DNA of 64,000 nt, from positions 496,001 to 560,000 of the forward strand of contig JAGKQI010000059.1 of the NCBI GenBank assembly GCA_018806915.1, given 5' to 3'. The notes beneath the pieces were generated by a model, which ran no database searches, was not told the origin of the DNA, and worked only from the letters and a program-made list of their open reading frames with translations. The position numbers and the translations under genes were made by a program. This document shows positions 54,103-64,000 of the stretch, piece after piece. Positions within the stretch are counted from its first letter, which is position 1, and each line of letters begins with the position of its first letter. The DNA comes from Phytophthora colocasiae. Taxonomy: Eukaryota > Oomycota > Peronosporomycetes > Peronosporales > Peronosporaceae.

Positions 54103-54174
54103 GTCCCCGTGGCCCAATGGATAAGGCATCCGCCTACGAAGCGGGAGATTGCGGGTTCGAGTCCCGTCGGAGAC
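54103..54174 (+). tRNA. tRNA-Arg(ACG) copy 57, intact T-arm
   Basis: 72 nt; T4 follows; the second T-tract is changed to CGTTTGG. Confidence 0.9.
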
Positions 54175-54682
54175 TTCTCTTTTGCCAACCCTCGACGCCT
54201 CGACGTATTCTTATAGCACTTCGTTTGGCGCCACCCTTCGCTTTGCTTGCTGCGGTGCATCGACGCTTCTGCGCTGCTCTGGTCGCATGCCACTTGACGC
54301 TTCACTGAAGCAACCACCACGGCATCGATTCGGATGGCGACTGAACAGACAGCTTCCAAAACGGAGGCAGTGTTTCGGTGTTTGTGTGAAACCCCACCGA
54401 GGTTTGACAGCACTCTGCGGCTCTGTGCTCTGTGAGCACGAGTGAGACCACGGCATGGCATCGAAAGCTGGTGGTCTGGTGGTTGTCGGTCGGACTCCAT
54501 AGCAGGATGGGTTGTGTGTTGTGAGTTTGTAGGTGAGTCTGTAAGCTGTTGTGTGGTGCGCGGAGTTGTGTGTGGGTATGTGTATGTGTGGAGTGGGTTG
54601 AGTGCGTGCGGCGGTGGTATTTGTTGAGGGTGTTGTTGTTCCGAGGGTTAGTAGTGTTGTGTGTGTTTGATGTTTCCGAAGC

Positions 54683-54759
54683 GTCCCCGTGGCCCAATGG
54701 ATAAGGCATCCGCCTACGAAGCGGGAGATCGCGGGTTGGGGTCGAGTCCCGTCGGAGAC
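54683..54759 (+). tRNA. tRNA-Arg(ACG)-like copy 58, 5-nt T-arm insertion, B box broken
   Basis: 77 nt; C before the T-stem; T4 follows. Confidence 0.5.
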
Positions 54760-55268
54760 TTCTCTTTTGCCAACCCTCGACGCCTCGACGTATTCTATAG
54801 CACTTCTTTTGGCGCCACCCTTCGCTTTGCTTGCTGCGGTGCATCGACGCTTCTGCGCTGCTCTGGTCGCATGCCACTTGACGCTTCACTGAAGCAACCA
54901 CCACGGCATCGATTCGGATGGCGACTGAACAGACAGCTTCCAAAACGGAGGCAGTGTTTCGGTGTTTGTGTGAAACCCCACCGAGGTTTGACAGCACTCT
55001 GCGGCTCTGTGCTCTGTGAGCACGAGTGAGACCACGGCATGGCATCGAAAGCTGGTGGTCTGGTGGTTGTCGGTCGGACTCCATAGCAGGATGGGTTGTG
55101 TGTTGTGAGTTTGTAGGTGAGTCTGTAAGCTGTTGTGTGGTGCGCGGAGTTGTGTGTGGGTATGTGTATGTGTGTGGAGTGGGTTGAGTGCGTGCGGCGG
55201 TGGTATTTGTTGAGGGTGTTGTTGTTCCGAGGGTTAGTAGTGTTGTGTGTGTTTGATGTTTCCGAAGC

Positions 55269-55345
55269 GTCCCCGTGGCCCAATGGATAAGGCATCCGCC
55301 TACGAAGCGGGAGATTGCGGGTTGGGGTCGAGTCCCGGCGGAGAC
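55269..55345 (+). tRNA. tRNA-Arg(ACG)-like copy 59, 5-nt T-arm insertion, B box broken
   Basis: 77 nt; also T to G in the T-stem 3' strand (CCCGG instead of CCCGT), so probably dead; T4 follows. Confidence 0.45.
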
Positions 55346-55852
55346 TTCTTTTGCCAACCCTCGACGCCTCGACGTATTCTTATAGCACTTCTTTGGCGCC
55401 ACCCTTCGCTTTGCTTGCTGCGGTGCATCGACGCTTCTGCGCTGCTCTGGTCGCATGCCACTTGACGCTTCACTGAAGCAACCACCACGGCATCGATTCG
55501 GATGGCGACTGAACAGACAGCTTCCAAAACGGAGGCAGTGTTTCGGTGTTTGTGTGAAACCCCACCGAGGTTTGACAGCACTCTGCGGCTCTGTGCTCTG
55601 TGAGCACGAGTGAGACCACGGCATGGCATCGAAAGCTGGTGGTCTGGTGGTTGTCGGTCGGACTCCATAGCAGGATGGGTTGTGTGTTGTGAGTTTGTAG
55701 GTGAGTCTGTAAGCTGTTGTGTGGTGCGCGGAGTTGTGTGTGGGTATGTGTATGTGTGTGGAGTGGGTTGAGTGCGTGCGGCGGTGGTATTTGTTGAGGG
55801 TGTTGTTGTTCCGAGGGTTAGTAGTGTTGTGTGTGTTTGATGTTTCCGAAGC

Positions 55853-55930
55853 GTCCCCGTGGCCCAATGGATAAGGCATCCGCCTACGAAGCGGGAGATT
55901 GCGGGTTGGGGTTCGAGTCCCGTCGGAGAC
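55853..55930 (+). tRNA. tRNA-Arg(ACG)-like copy 60, 6-nt T-arm insertion
   Basis: 78 nt; T4 follows; the unit carries the CACTTGCGG deletion variant. Confidence 0.65.
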
Positions 55931-56439
55931 TTCTCTTTTGCCAACCCTCGACGCCTCGACGTATTCTTATAGCACTTCTTTTGGCGCCACCCTTCGCTTT
56001 GCTTGCTGCGGTGCATCGACGCTTCTGCGCTGCTCTGGTCGCATGCCACTTGACGCTTCACTGAAGCAACCACCACGGCATCGATTCGGATGGCGACTGA
56101 ACAGACAGCTTCCAAAACGGAGGCAGTGTTTCGGTGTTTGTGTGAAACCCCACCGAGGTTTGACAGCACTTGCGGCTCTGTGCTCTGTGAGCACGAGTGA
56201 GACCACGGCATGGCATCGAAAGCTGGTGGTCTGGTGGTTGTCGGTCGGACTCCATAGCAGGATGGGTTGTGTGTTGTGAGTTTGTAGGTGAGTCTGTAAG
56301 CTGTTGTGTGGTGCGCGGAGTTGTGTGTGGGTATGTGTATGTGTGTGGAGTGGGTTGAGTGCGTGCGGCGGTGGTATTTGTTGAGGGTGTTGTTGTTCCG
56401 AGGGTTAGTAGTGTTGTGTGTGTTTGATGTTTCCGAAGC

Positions 56440-56518
56440 GTCCCCGTGGCCCAATGGATAAGGCATCCGCCTACGAAGCGGGAGATTCGCGGGTTGGGGT
56501 TCGAGTCCCGTCGGAGAC
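56440..56518 (+). tRNA. tRNA-Arg(ACG)-like copy 61, 7-nt enlargement
   Basis: 79 nt; extra C before the T-stem (GATTCGCGGG) plus the 6-nt insertion; T3 follows. Confidence 0.55.
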
Positions 56519-57026
56519 TTCTCTTTGCCAACCCTCGACGCCTCGACGTATTCTATAGCACTTCTTTTGGCGCCACCCTTCGCTTTGCTTGCTGCGGTGC
56601 ATCGACGCTTCTGCGCTGCTCTGGTCGCATGCCACTTGACGCTTCACTGAAGCAACCACCACGGCATCGATTCGGATGGCGACTGAACAGACAGCTTCCA
56701 AAACGGAGGCAGTGTTTCGGTGTTTGTGTGAAACCCCACCGAGGTTTGACAGCACTCTGCGGCTCTGTGCTCTGTGAGCACGAGTGAGACCACGGCATGG
56801 CATCGAAAGCTGGTGGTCTGGTGGTTGTCGGTCGGACTCCATAGCAGGATGGGTTGTGTGTTGTGAGTTTGTAGGTGAGTCTGTAAGCTGTTGTGTGGTG
56901 CGCGGAGTTGTGTGTGGGTATGTGTATGTGTGTGGAGTGGGTTGAGTGCGTGCGGCGGTGGTATTTGTTGAGGGTGTTGTTGTTCCGAGGGTTAGTAGTG
57001 TTGTGTGTGTTTGATGTTTCCGAAGC

Positions 57027-57099
57027 GTCCCCGTGGCCCAATGGATAAGGCATCCGCCTACGAAGCGGGAGATTGCGGGTCTCGAGTCCCGTCGGAGAC
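57027..57099 (+). tRNA. tRNA-Arg(ACG)-like copy 62, 1-nt T-loop insertion
   Basis: 73 nt; reads GCGGGTCTCGAG, which breaks the B box; T4 follows. Confidence 0.5.
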
Positions 57100-57608
57100 T
57101 TCTCTTTTGCCAACCCTCGACGCCTCGACGTATTCTTATAGCACTTCTTTTGGCGCCACCCTTCGCTTTGCTTGCTGCGGTGCATCGACGCTTCTGCGCT
57201 GCTCTGGTCGCATGCCACTTGACGCTTCACTGAAGCAACCACCACGGCATCGATTCGGATGGCGACTGAACAGACAGCTTCCAAAACGGAGGCAGTGTTT
57301 CGGTGTTTGTGTGAAACCCCACCGAGGTTTGACAGCACTTGCGGCTCTGTGCTCTGTGAGCACGAGTGAGACCACGGCATGGCATCGAAAGCTGGTGGTC
57401 TGGTGGTTGTCGGTCGGACTCCATAGCAGGATGGGTTGTGTGTTGTGAGTTTGTAGGTGAGTCTGTAAGCTGTTGTGTGGTGCGCGGAGTTGTGTGTGGG
57501 TATGTGTATGTGTGTGGAGTGGGTTGAGTGCGTGCGGCGGTGGTATTTGTTGAGGGTGTTGTTGTTCCGAGGGTTAGTAGTGTTGTGTGTGTTTGATGTT
57601 TCCGAAGC

Positions 57609-57687
57609 GTCCCCGTGGCCCAATGGATAAGGCATCCGCCTACGAAGCGGGAGATTCGCGGGTTGGGGTTCGAGTCCCGTCGGAGAC
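57609..57687 (+). tRNA. tRNA-Arg(ACG)-like copy 63, 7-nt enlargement
   Basis: 79 nt; same as copy 61; T3 follows. Confidence 0.55.
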
Positions 57688-58195
57688 TTCTCTTTGCCAA
57701 CCCTCGACGCCTCGACGTATTCTATAGCACTTCTTTTGGCGCCACCCTTCGCTTTGCTTGCTGCGGTGCATCGACGCTTCTGCGCTGCTCTGGTCGCATG
57801 CCACTTGACGCTTCACTGAAGCAACCACCACGGCATCGATTCGGATGGCGACTGAACAGACAGCTTCCAAAACGGAGGCAGTGTTTCGGTGTTTGTGTGA
57901 AACCCCACCGAGGTTTGACAGCACTCTGCGGCTCTGTGCTCTGTGAGCACGAGTGAGACCACGGCATGGCATCGAAAGCTGGTGGTCTGGTGGTTGTCGG
58001 TCGGACTCCATAGCAGGATGGGTTGTGTGTTGTGAGTTTGTAGGTGAGTCTGTAAGCTGTTGTGTGGTGCGCGGAGTTGTGTGTGGGTATGTGTATGTGT
58101 GTGGAGTGGGTTGAGTGCGTGCGGCGGTGGTATTTGTTGAGGGTGTTGTTGTTCCGAGGGTTAGTAGTGTTGTGTGTGTTTGATGTTTCCGAAGC

Positions 58196-58267
58196 GTCCC
58201 CGTGGCCCAATGGATAAGGCATCCGCCTACGAAGCGGGAGATTGCGGGTTCGAGTCCCGTCGGAGAC
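58196..58267 (+). tRNA. tRNA-Arg(ACG) copy 64, intact T-arm
   Basis: 72 nt; T4 follows; from here to the right edge every copy is normal. Confidence 0.92.
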
Positions 58268-58777
58268 TTCTCTTTTGCCAACCCTCGACGCCTCGACGTA
58301 TTCTTATAGCACTTCTTTTGGCGCCACCCTTCGCTTTGCTTGCTGCGGTGCATCGACGCTTCTGCGCTGCTCTGGTCGCATGCCACTTGACGCTTCACTG
58401 AAGCAACCACCACGGCATCGATTCGGATGGCGACTGAACAGACAGCTTCCAAAACGGAGGCAGTGTTTCGGTGTTTGTGTGAAACCCCACCGAGGTTTGA
58501 CAGCACTCTGCGGCTCTGTGCTCTGTGAGCACGAGTGAGACCACGGCATGGCATCGAAAGCTGGTGGTCTGGTGGTTGTCGGTCGGACTCCATAGCAGGA
58601 TGGGTTGTGTGTTGTGAGTTTGTAGGTGAGTCTGTAAGCTGTTGTGTGGTGCGCGGAGTTGTGTGTGGGTATGTGTATGTGTGTGGAGTGGGTTGAGTGC
58701 GTGCGGCGGTGGTATTTGTTGAGGGTGTTGTTGTTCCGAGGGTTAGTAGTGTTGTGTGTGTTTGATGTTTCCGAAGC

Positions 58778-58849
58778 GTCCCCGTGGCCCAATGGATAAG
58801 GCATCCGCCTACGAAGCGGGAGATTGCGGGTTCGAGTCCCGTCGGAGAC
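58778..58849 (+). tRNA. tRNA-Arg(ACG) copy 65, intact T-arm
   Basis: 72 nt; T4 follows. Confidence 0.92.
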
Positions 58850-59359
58850 TTCTCTTTTGCCAACCCTCGACGCCTCGACGTATTCTTATAGCACTTCTTT
58901 TGGCGCCACCCTTCGCTTTGCTTGCTGCGGTGCATCGACGCTTCTGCGCTGCTCTGGTCGCATGCCACTTGACGCTTCACTGAAGCAACCACCACGGCAT
59001 CGATTCGGATGGCGACTGAACAGACAGCTTCCAAAACGGAGGCAGTGTTTCGGTGTTTGTGTGAAACCCCACCGAGGTTTGACAGCACTCTGCGCCTCTG
59101 TGCTCTGTGAGCACGAGTGAGACCACGGCATGGCATCGAAAGCTGGTGGTCTGGTGGTTGTCGGTCGGACTCCATAGCAGGATGGGTTGTGTGTTGTGAG
59201 TTTGTAGGTGAGTCTGTAAGCTGTTGTGTGGTGCGCGGAGTTGTGTGTGGGTATGTGTATGTGTGTGGAGTGGGTTGAGTGCGTGCGGCGGTGGTATTTG
59301 TTGAGGGTGTTGTTGTTCCGAGGGTTAGTAGTGTTGTGTGTGTTTGATGTTTCCGAAGC

Positions 59360-59431
59360 GTCCCCGTGGCCCAATGGATAAGGCATCCGCCTACGAAGCG
59401 GGAGATTGCGGGTTCGAGTCCCGTCGGAGAC
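59360..59431 (+). tRNA. tRNA-Arg(ACG) copy 66, intact T-arm
   Basis: 72 nt; T4 follows; second T-tract is T3. Confidence 0.92.
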
Positions 59432-59940
59432 TTCTCTTTTGCCAACCCTCGACGCCTCGACGTATTCTTATAGCACTTCTTTGGCGCCACCCTTCGCTTT
59501 GCTTGCTGCGGTGCATCGACGCTTCTGCGCTGCTCTGGTCGCATGCCACTTGACGCTTCACTGAAGCAACCACCACGGCATCGATTCGGATGGCGACTGA
59601 ACAGACAGCTTCCAAAACGGAGGCAGTGTTTCGGTGTTTGTGTGAAACCCCACCGAGGTTTGACAGCACTCTGCGGCTCTGTGCTCTGTGAGCACGAGTG
59701 AGACCACGGCATGGCATCGAAAGCTGGTGGTCTGGTGGTTGTCGGTCGGACTCCATAGCAGGATGGGTTGTGTGTTGTGAGTTTGTAGGTGAGTCTGTAA
59801 GCTGTTGTGTGGTGCGCGGAGTTGTGTGTGGGTATGTGTATGTGTGTGGAGTGGGTTGAGTGCGTGCGGCGGTGGTATTTGTTGAGGGTGTTGTTGTTCC
59901 GAGGGTTAGTAGTGTTGTGTGTGTTTGATGTTTCCGAAGC

Positions 59941-60012
59941 GTCCCCGTGGCCCAATGGATAAGGCATCCGCCTACGAAGCGGGAGATTGCGGGTTCGAGT
60001 CCCGTCGGAGAC
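59941..60012 (+). tRNA. tRNA-Arg(ACG) copy 67, intact T-arm
   Basis: 72 nt; T4 follows; the unit carries the CACTTGCGG deletion. Confidence 0.92.
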
Positions 60013-60521
60013 TTCTCTTTTGCCAACCCTCGACGCCTCGACGTATTCTTATAGCACTTCTTTTGGCGCCACCCTTCGCTTTGCTTGCTGCGGTGCATCG
60101 ACGCTTCTGCGCTGCTCTGGTCGCATGCCACTTGACGCTTCACTGAAGCAACCACCACGGCATCGATTCGGATGGCGACTGAACAGACAGCTTCCAAAAC
60201 GGAGGCAGTGTTTCGGTGTTTGTGTGAAACCCCACCGAGGTTTGACAGCACTTGCGGCTCTGTGCTCTGTGAGCACGAGTGAGACCACGGCATGGCATCG
60301 AAAGCTGGTGGTCTGGTGGTTGTCGGTCGGACTCCATAGCAGGATGGGTTGTGTGTTGTGAGTTTGTAGGTGAGTCTGTAAGCTGTTGTGTGGTGCGCGG
60401 AGTTGTGTGTGGGTATGTGTATGTGTGTGGAGTGGGTTGAGTGCGTGCGGCGGTGGTATTTGTTGAGGGTGTTGTTGTTCCGAGGGTTAGTAGTGTTGTG
60501 TGTGTTTGATGTTTCCGAAGC

Positions 60522-60593
60522 GTCCCCGTGGCCCAATGGATAAGGCATCCGCCTACGAAGCGGGAGATTGCGGGTTCGAGTCCCGTCGGAGAC
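60522..60593 (+). tRNA. tRNA-Arg(ACG) copy 68, intact T-arm
   Basis: 72 nt; T4 follows; the unit carries the CACTTGCGG deletion. Confidence 0.92.
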
Positions 60594-61100
60594 TTCTCTT
60601 TTGCCAACCCTCGACGCCTCGACGTATTCTATAGCACTTCTTTGGCGCCACCCTTCGCTTTGCTTGCTGCGGTGCATCGACGCTTCTGCGCTGCTCTGGT
60701 CGCATGCCACTTGACGCTTCACTGAAGCAACCACCACGGCATCGATTCGGATGGCGACTGAACAGACAGCTTCCAAAACGGAGGCAGTGTTTCGGTGTTT
60801 GTGTGAAACCCCACCGAGGTTTGACAGCACTTGCGGCTCTGTGCTCTGTGAGCACGAGTGAGACCACGGCATGGCATCGAAAGCTGGTGGTCTGGTGGTT
60901 GTCGGTCGGACTCCATAGCAGGATGGGTTGTGTGTTGTGAGTTTGTAGGTGAGTCTGTAAGCTGTTGTGTGGTGCGCGGAGTTGTGTGTGGGTATGTGTA
61001 TGTGTGTGGAGTGGGTTGAGTGCGTGCGGCGGTGGTATTTGTTGAGGGTGTTGTTGTTCCGAGGGTTAGTAGTGTTGTGTGTGTTTGATGTTTCCGAAGC

Positions 61101-61172
61101 GTCCCCGTGGCCCAATGGATAAGGCATCCGCCTACGAAGCGGGAGATTGCGGGTTCGAGTCCCGTCGGAGAC
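61101..61172 (+). tRNA. tRNA-Arg(ACG) copy 69, intact T-arm
   Basis: 72 nt; T4 follows. Confidence 0.92.
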
Positions 61173-61682
61173 TTCTCTTTTGCCAACCCTCGACGCCTCG
61201 ACGTATTCTATAGCACTTCTCTTTGGCGCCACCCTTCGCTTTGCTTGCTGCGGTGCATCGACGCTTCTGCGCTGCTCTGGTCGCATGCCACTTGACGCTT
61301 CACTGAAGCAACCACCACGGCATCGATTCGGATGGCGACTGAACAGACAGCTTCCAAAACGGAGGCAGTGTTTCGGTGTTTGTGTGAAACCCCACCGAGG
61401 TTTGACAGCACTCTGCGGCTCTGTGCTCTGTGAGCACGAGTGAGACCACGGCATGGCATCGAAAGCTGGTGGTCTGGTGGTTGTCGGTCGGACTCCATAG
61501 CAGGATGGGTTGTGTGTTGTGAGTTTGTAGGTGAGTCTGTAAGCTGTTGTGTGGTGCGCGGAGTTGTGTGTGGGTATGTGTATGTGTGTGGAGTGGGTTG
61601 AGTGCGTGCGGCGGTGGTATTTGTTGAGGGTGTTGTTGTTCCGAGGGTTAGTAGTGTTGTGTGTGTTTGATGTTTCCGAAGC

Positions 61683-61754
61683 GTCCCCGTGGCCCAATGG
61701 ATAAGGCATCCGCCTACGAAGCGGGAGATTGCGGGTTCGAGTCCCGTCGGAGAC
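61683..61754 (+). tRNA. tRNA-Arg(ACG) copy 70, intact T-arm
   Basis: 72 nt; T4 follows. Confidence 0.92.
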
Positions 61755-62262
61755 TTCTCTTTTGCCAACCCTCGACGCCTCGACGTATTCTATAGCACTT
61801 CTTTGGCGCCACCCTTCGCTTTGCTTGCTGCGGTGCATCGACGCTTCTGCGCTGCTCTGGTCGCATGCCACTTGACGCTTCACTGAAGCAACCACCACGG
61901 CATCGATTCGGATGGCGACTGAACAGACAGCTTCCAAAACGGAGGCAGTGTTTCGGTGTTTGTGTGAAACCCCACCGAGGTTTGACAGCACTCTGCGGCT
62001 CTGTGCTCTGTGAGCACGAGTGAGACCACGGCATGGCATCGAAAGCTGGTGGTCTGGTGGTTGTCGGTCGGACTCCATAGCAGGATGGGTTGTGTGTTGT
62101 GAGTTTGTAGGTGAGTCTGTAAGCTGGTGTGTGGTGCGCGGAGTTGTGTGTGGGTATGTGTATGTGTGTGGAGTGGGTTGAGTGCGTGCGGCGGTGGTAT
62201 TTGTTGAGGGTGTTGTTGTTCCGAGGGTTAGTAGTGTTGTGTGTGTTTGATGTTTCCGAAGC

Positions 62263-62334
62263 GTCCCCGTGGCCCAATGGATAAGGCATCCGCCTACGAA
62301 GCGGGAGATTGCGGGTTCGAGTCCCGTCGGAGAC
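62263..62334 (+). tRNA. tRNA-Arg(ACG) copy 71, intact T-arm
   Basis: 72 nt; T4 follows. Confidence 0.92.
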
Positions 62335-62842
62335 TTCTCTTTTGCCAACCCTCGACGCCTCGACGTATTCTTATAGCACTTCTTTTGGCGCCACCCTTCG
62401 CTTTGCTTGCTGCGGTGCATCGACGCTTCTGCGCTGCTCTGGTCGCATGCCACTTGACGCTTCACTGAAGCAACCACCACGGCATCGATTCGGATGGCGA
62501 CTGAACAGACAGCTTCCAAAACGGAGGCAGTGTTTCGGTGTTTGTGTGAAACCCCACCGAGGTTTGACAGCACTCTGCGGCTCTGTGCTCTGTGAGCACG
62601 AGTGAGACCACGGCATGGCATCGAAAGCTGGTGGTCTGGTGGTTGTCGGTCGGACTCCATAGCAGGATGGGTTGTGTGTTGTGAGTTTGTAGGTGAGTCT
62701 GTAAGCTGTTGTGTGGTGCGCGGAGTTGTGTGGGTATGTGTATGTGTGTGGAGTGGGTTGAGTGCGTGCGGCGGTGGTATTTGTTGAGGGTGTTGTTGTT
62801 CCGAGGGTTAGTAGTGTTGTGTGTGTTTGATGTTTCCGAAGC

Positions 62843-62914
62843 GTCCCCGTGGCCCAATGGATAAGGCATCCGCCTACGAAGCGGGAGATTGCGGGTTCGA
62901 GTCCCGTCGGAGAC
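62843..62914 (+). tRNA. tRNA-Arg(ACG) copy 72, intact T-arm
   Basis: 72 nt; T4 follows; the upstream GT block is 2 bp shorter. Confidence 0.92.
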
Positions 62915-63424
62915 TTCTCTTTTGCCAACCCTCGACGCCTCGACGTATTCTTATAGCACTTCTTTTGGCGCCACCCTTCGCTTTGCTTGCTGCGGTGCAT
63001 CGACGCTTCTGCGCTGCTCTGGTCGCATGCCACTTGACGCTTCACTGAAGCAACCACCACGGCATCGATTCGGATAGCGACTGAACAGACAGCTTCCAAA
63101 ACGGAGGCAGTGTTTCGGTGTTTGTGTGAAACCCCACCGAGGTTTGACAGCACTCTGCGGCTCTGTGCTCTGTGAGCACGAGTGAGACCACGGCATGGCA
63201 TCGAAAGCTGGTGGTCTGGTGGTTGTCGGTCGGACTCCATAGCAGGATGGGTTGTGTGTTGTGAGTTTGTAGGTGAGTCTGTAAGCTGTTGTGTGGTGCG
63301 CGGAGTTGTGTGTGGGTATGTGTATGTGTGTGGAGTGGGTTGAGTGCGTGCGGCGGTGGTATTTGTTGAGGGTGTTGTTGTTCCGAGGGTTAGTAGTGTT
63401 GTGTGTGTTTGATGTTTCCGAAGC

Positions 63425-63496
63425 GTCCCCGTGGCCCAATGGATAAGGCATCCGCCTACGAAGCGGGAGATTGCGGGTTCGAGTCCCGTCGGAGAC
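63425..63496 (+). tRNA. tRNA-Arg(ACG) copy 73, intact T-arm
   Basis: 72 nt; T4 follows. The unit after it ends at the window edge just before the next tRNA would start. Confidence 0.92.
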
Positions 63497-64000
63497 TTCT
63501 CTTTTGCCAACCCTCGACGCCTCGACGTATTCTTATAGCACTTCTTTTGGCGCCACCCTTCGCTTTGCTTGCTGCGGTGCATCGACGCTTCTGCGCTGCT
63601 CTGGTCGCATGCCACTTGACGCTTCACTGAAGCAACCACCACGGCATCGATTCGGATGGCGACTGAACAGACAGCTTCCAAAACGGAGGCAGTGTTTCGG
63701 TGTTTGTGTGAAACCCCACCGAGGTTTGACAGCACTCTGCGGCTCTGTGCTCTGTGAGCACGAGTGAGACCACGGCATGGCATCGAAAGCTGGTGGTCTG
63801 GTGGTTGTCGGTCGGACTCCATAGCAGGATGGGTTGTGTGTTGTGAGTTTGTAGGTGAGTCTGTAAGCTGTTGTGTGGTGCGCGGAGTTGTGTGTGGGTA
63901 TGTGTATGTGTGTGGAGTGGGTTGAGTGCGTGCGGCGGTGGTATTTGTTGAGGGTGTTGTTGTTCCGAGGGTTAGTAGTGTTGTGTGTGTTTGATGTTTC

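Larger units (their letters stand above)
20781..64000 (+). repeat. Head-to-tail tandem array of a 579-589 bp unit with tRNA-Arg(ACG), 73 full tRNA copies
   Basis: Successive tRNA starts lie 579-589 bp apart with no change of orientation, and the array runs off the right edge. Unit order from the tRNA 3' end: short T-tract, CCAACCCTCGACGCCTCGACG, about 340 bp of mixed sequence, then roughly 175 bp of G/T-rich DNA, then TTTCCGAAGC and the next tRNA. Units differ by few substitutions (for example TGCGGCTC or TGCGCCTC before GTGCTCTG) and small indels. No protein is assigned: frames cross unit borders only because many units are a multiple of three in length. A box TGGCCCAATGG and, in most copies, B box GGTTCGAGTCC are intact. 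The array resembles tRNA arrays known from Entamoeba, but with a single isoacceptor. Confidence 0.95.

Noticed and set aside
59391..62660. Very long minus-strand reading frames across the array (this one 1089 codons; also 51300-54500 and 37841-40471)
   Set aside because: They read the same repeat unit in successive frames because many units are multiples of three long. They run antisense through the tRNA genes, break wherever a unit length changes, and show only low-complexity Thr/His/Gln-rich sequence.
20781..64000. CRISPR array
   Set aside because: Units are about 580 bp and nearly identical throughout, with a tRNA inside and no unique spacers. The context is eukaryotic.

Overview
This window is eukaryotic and most probably comes from an oomycete (Phytophthora or a related downy-mildew lineage). 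The evidence is a set of transposon families with the character seen in those genomes, short GT-AG introns of about 54-70 bp with CTAAC-type branch points, and a eukaryotic-style tRNA-Arg gene with internal A and B boxes. No species is assigned. There are no bacterial operons, rRNA genes or CRISPR arrays. Layout: 1-8.9 kb is a graveyard of accessory DNA. It holds two Helitron N-terminal relics (1-249 and 4.5-5.7 kb, minus strand), a P-loop kinase-like ORF (609-1007), an intact-looking three-exon gene for a 200-residue unknown protein (2270-2983), a broken paralogue of it (6195-6888), a Tudor-like repeat fragment near 3.7 kb, and several short tandem and inverted repeats. From 8.9 to 20.7 kb lies a nest of transposons. 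Relics of PIF/Harbinger-type elements (8952-9700, 10158-10680, 18942-20690) flank a piggyBac-type element of 8250 bp (10688-18937). The piggyBac has 14-bp perfect terminal inverted repeats and TTAA duplications on both sides. Its transposase gene has four exons and several frame breaks. Intron 3 (12631-17362) is 4.7 kb long because it contains a Crypton-like tyrosine-recombinase gene on the plus strand (13009-15079) and, converging on it, a Josephin/papain-like cysteine-peptidase gene on the minus strand (15373-16938). That peptidase gene is itself split by a 958-bp Harbinger-type non-autonomous element (15576-16533) with 42-bp perfect terminal inverted repeats and a TAA duplication. The order of insertion is therefore readable: Harbinger relics as the ground layer, then piggyBac, then the recombinase/peptidase unit in its intron, then the small Harbinger element. 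From about 20.78 kb to the right edge the window is one head-to-tail array of a 579-589 bp unit, each with one tRNA-Arg(ACG) gene on the plus strand: 73 full copies plus a truncated 3' part at the left edge. The array runs off the window. Only 17 copies, concentrated at the right end, have a normal T-arm. The others carry 1-7 extra bases, usually six, in or next to the T-arm. Every normal copy is followed at once by a T4 stretch, whereas about half of the others have only T3. Each unit also has a strongly G/T-rich block just upstream of the tRNA. The transposon genes are relics and are not expected to form a working pathway. The biologically live parts are most likely the intact-T-arm tRNA copies and perhaps the 200-residue gene at 2270-2983.
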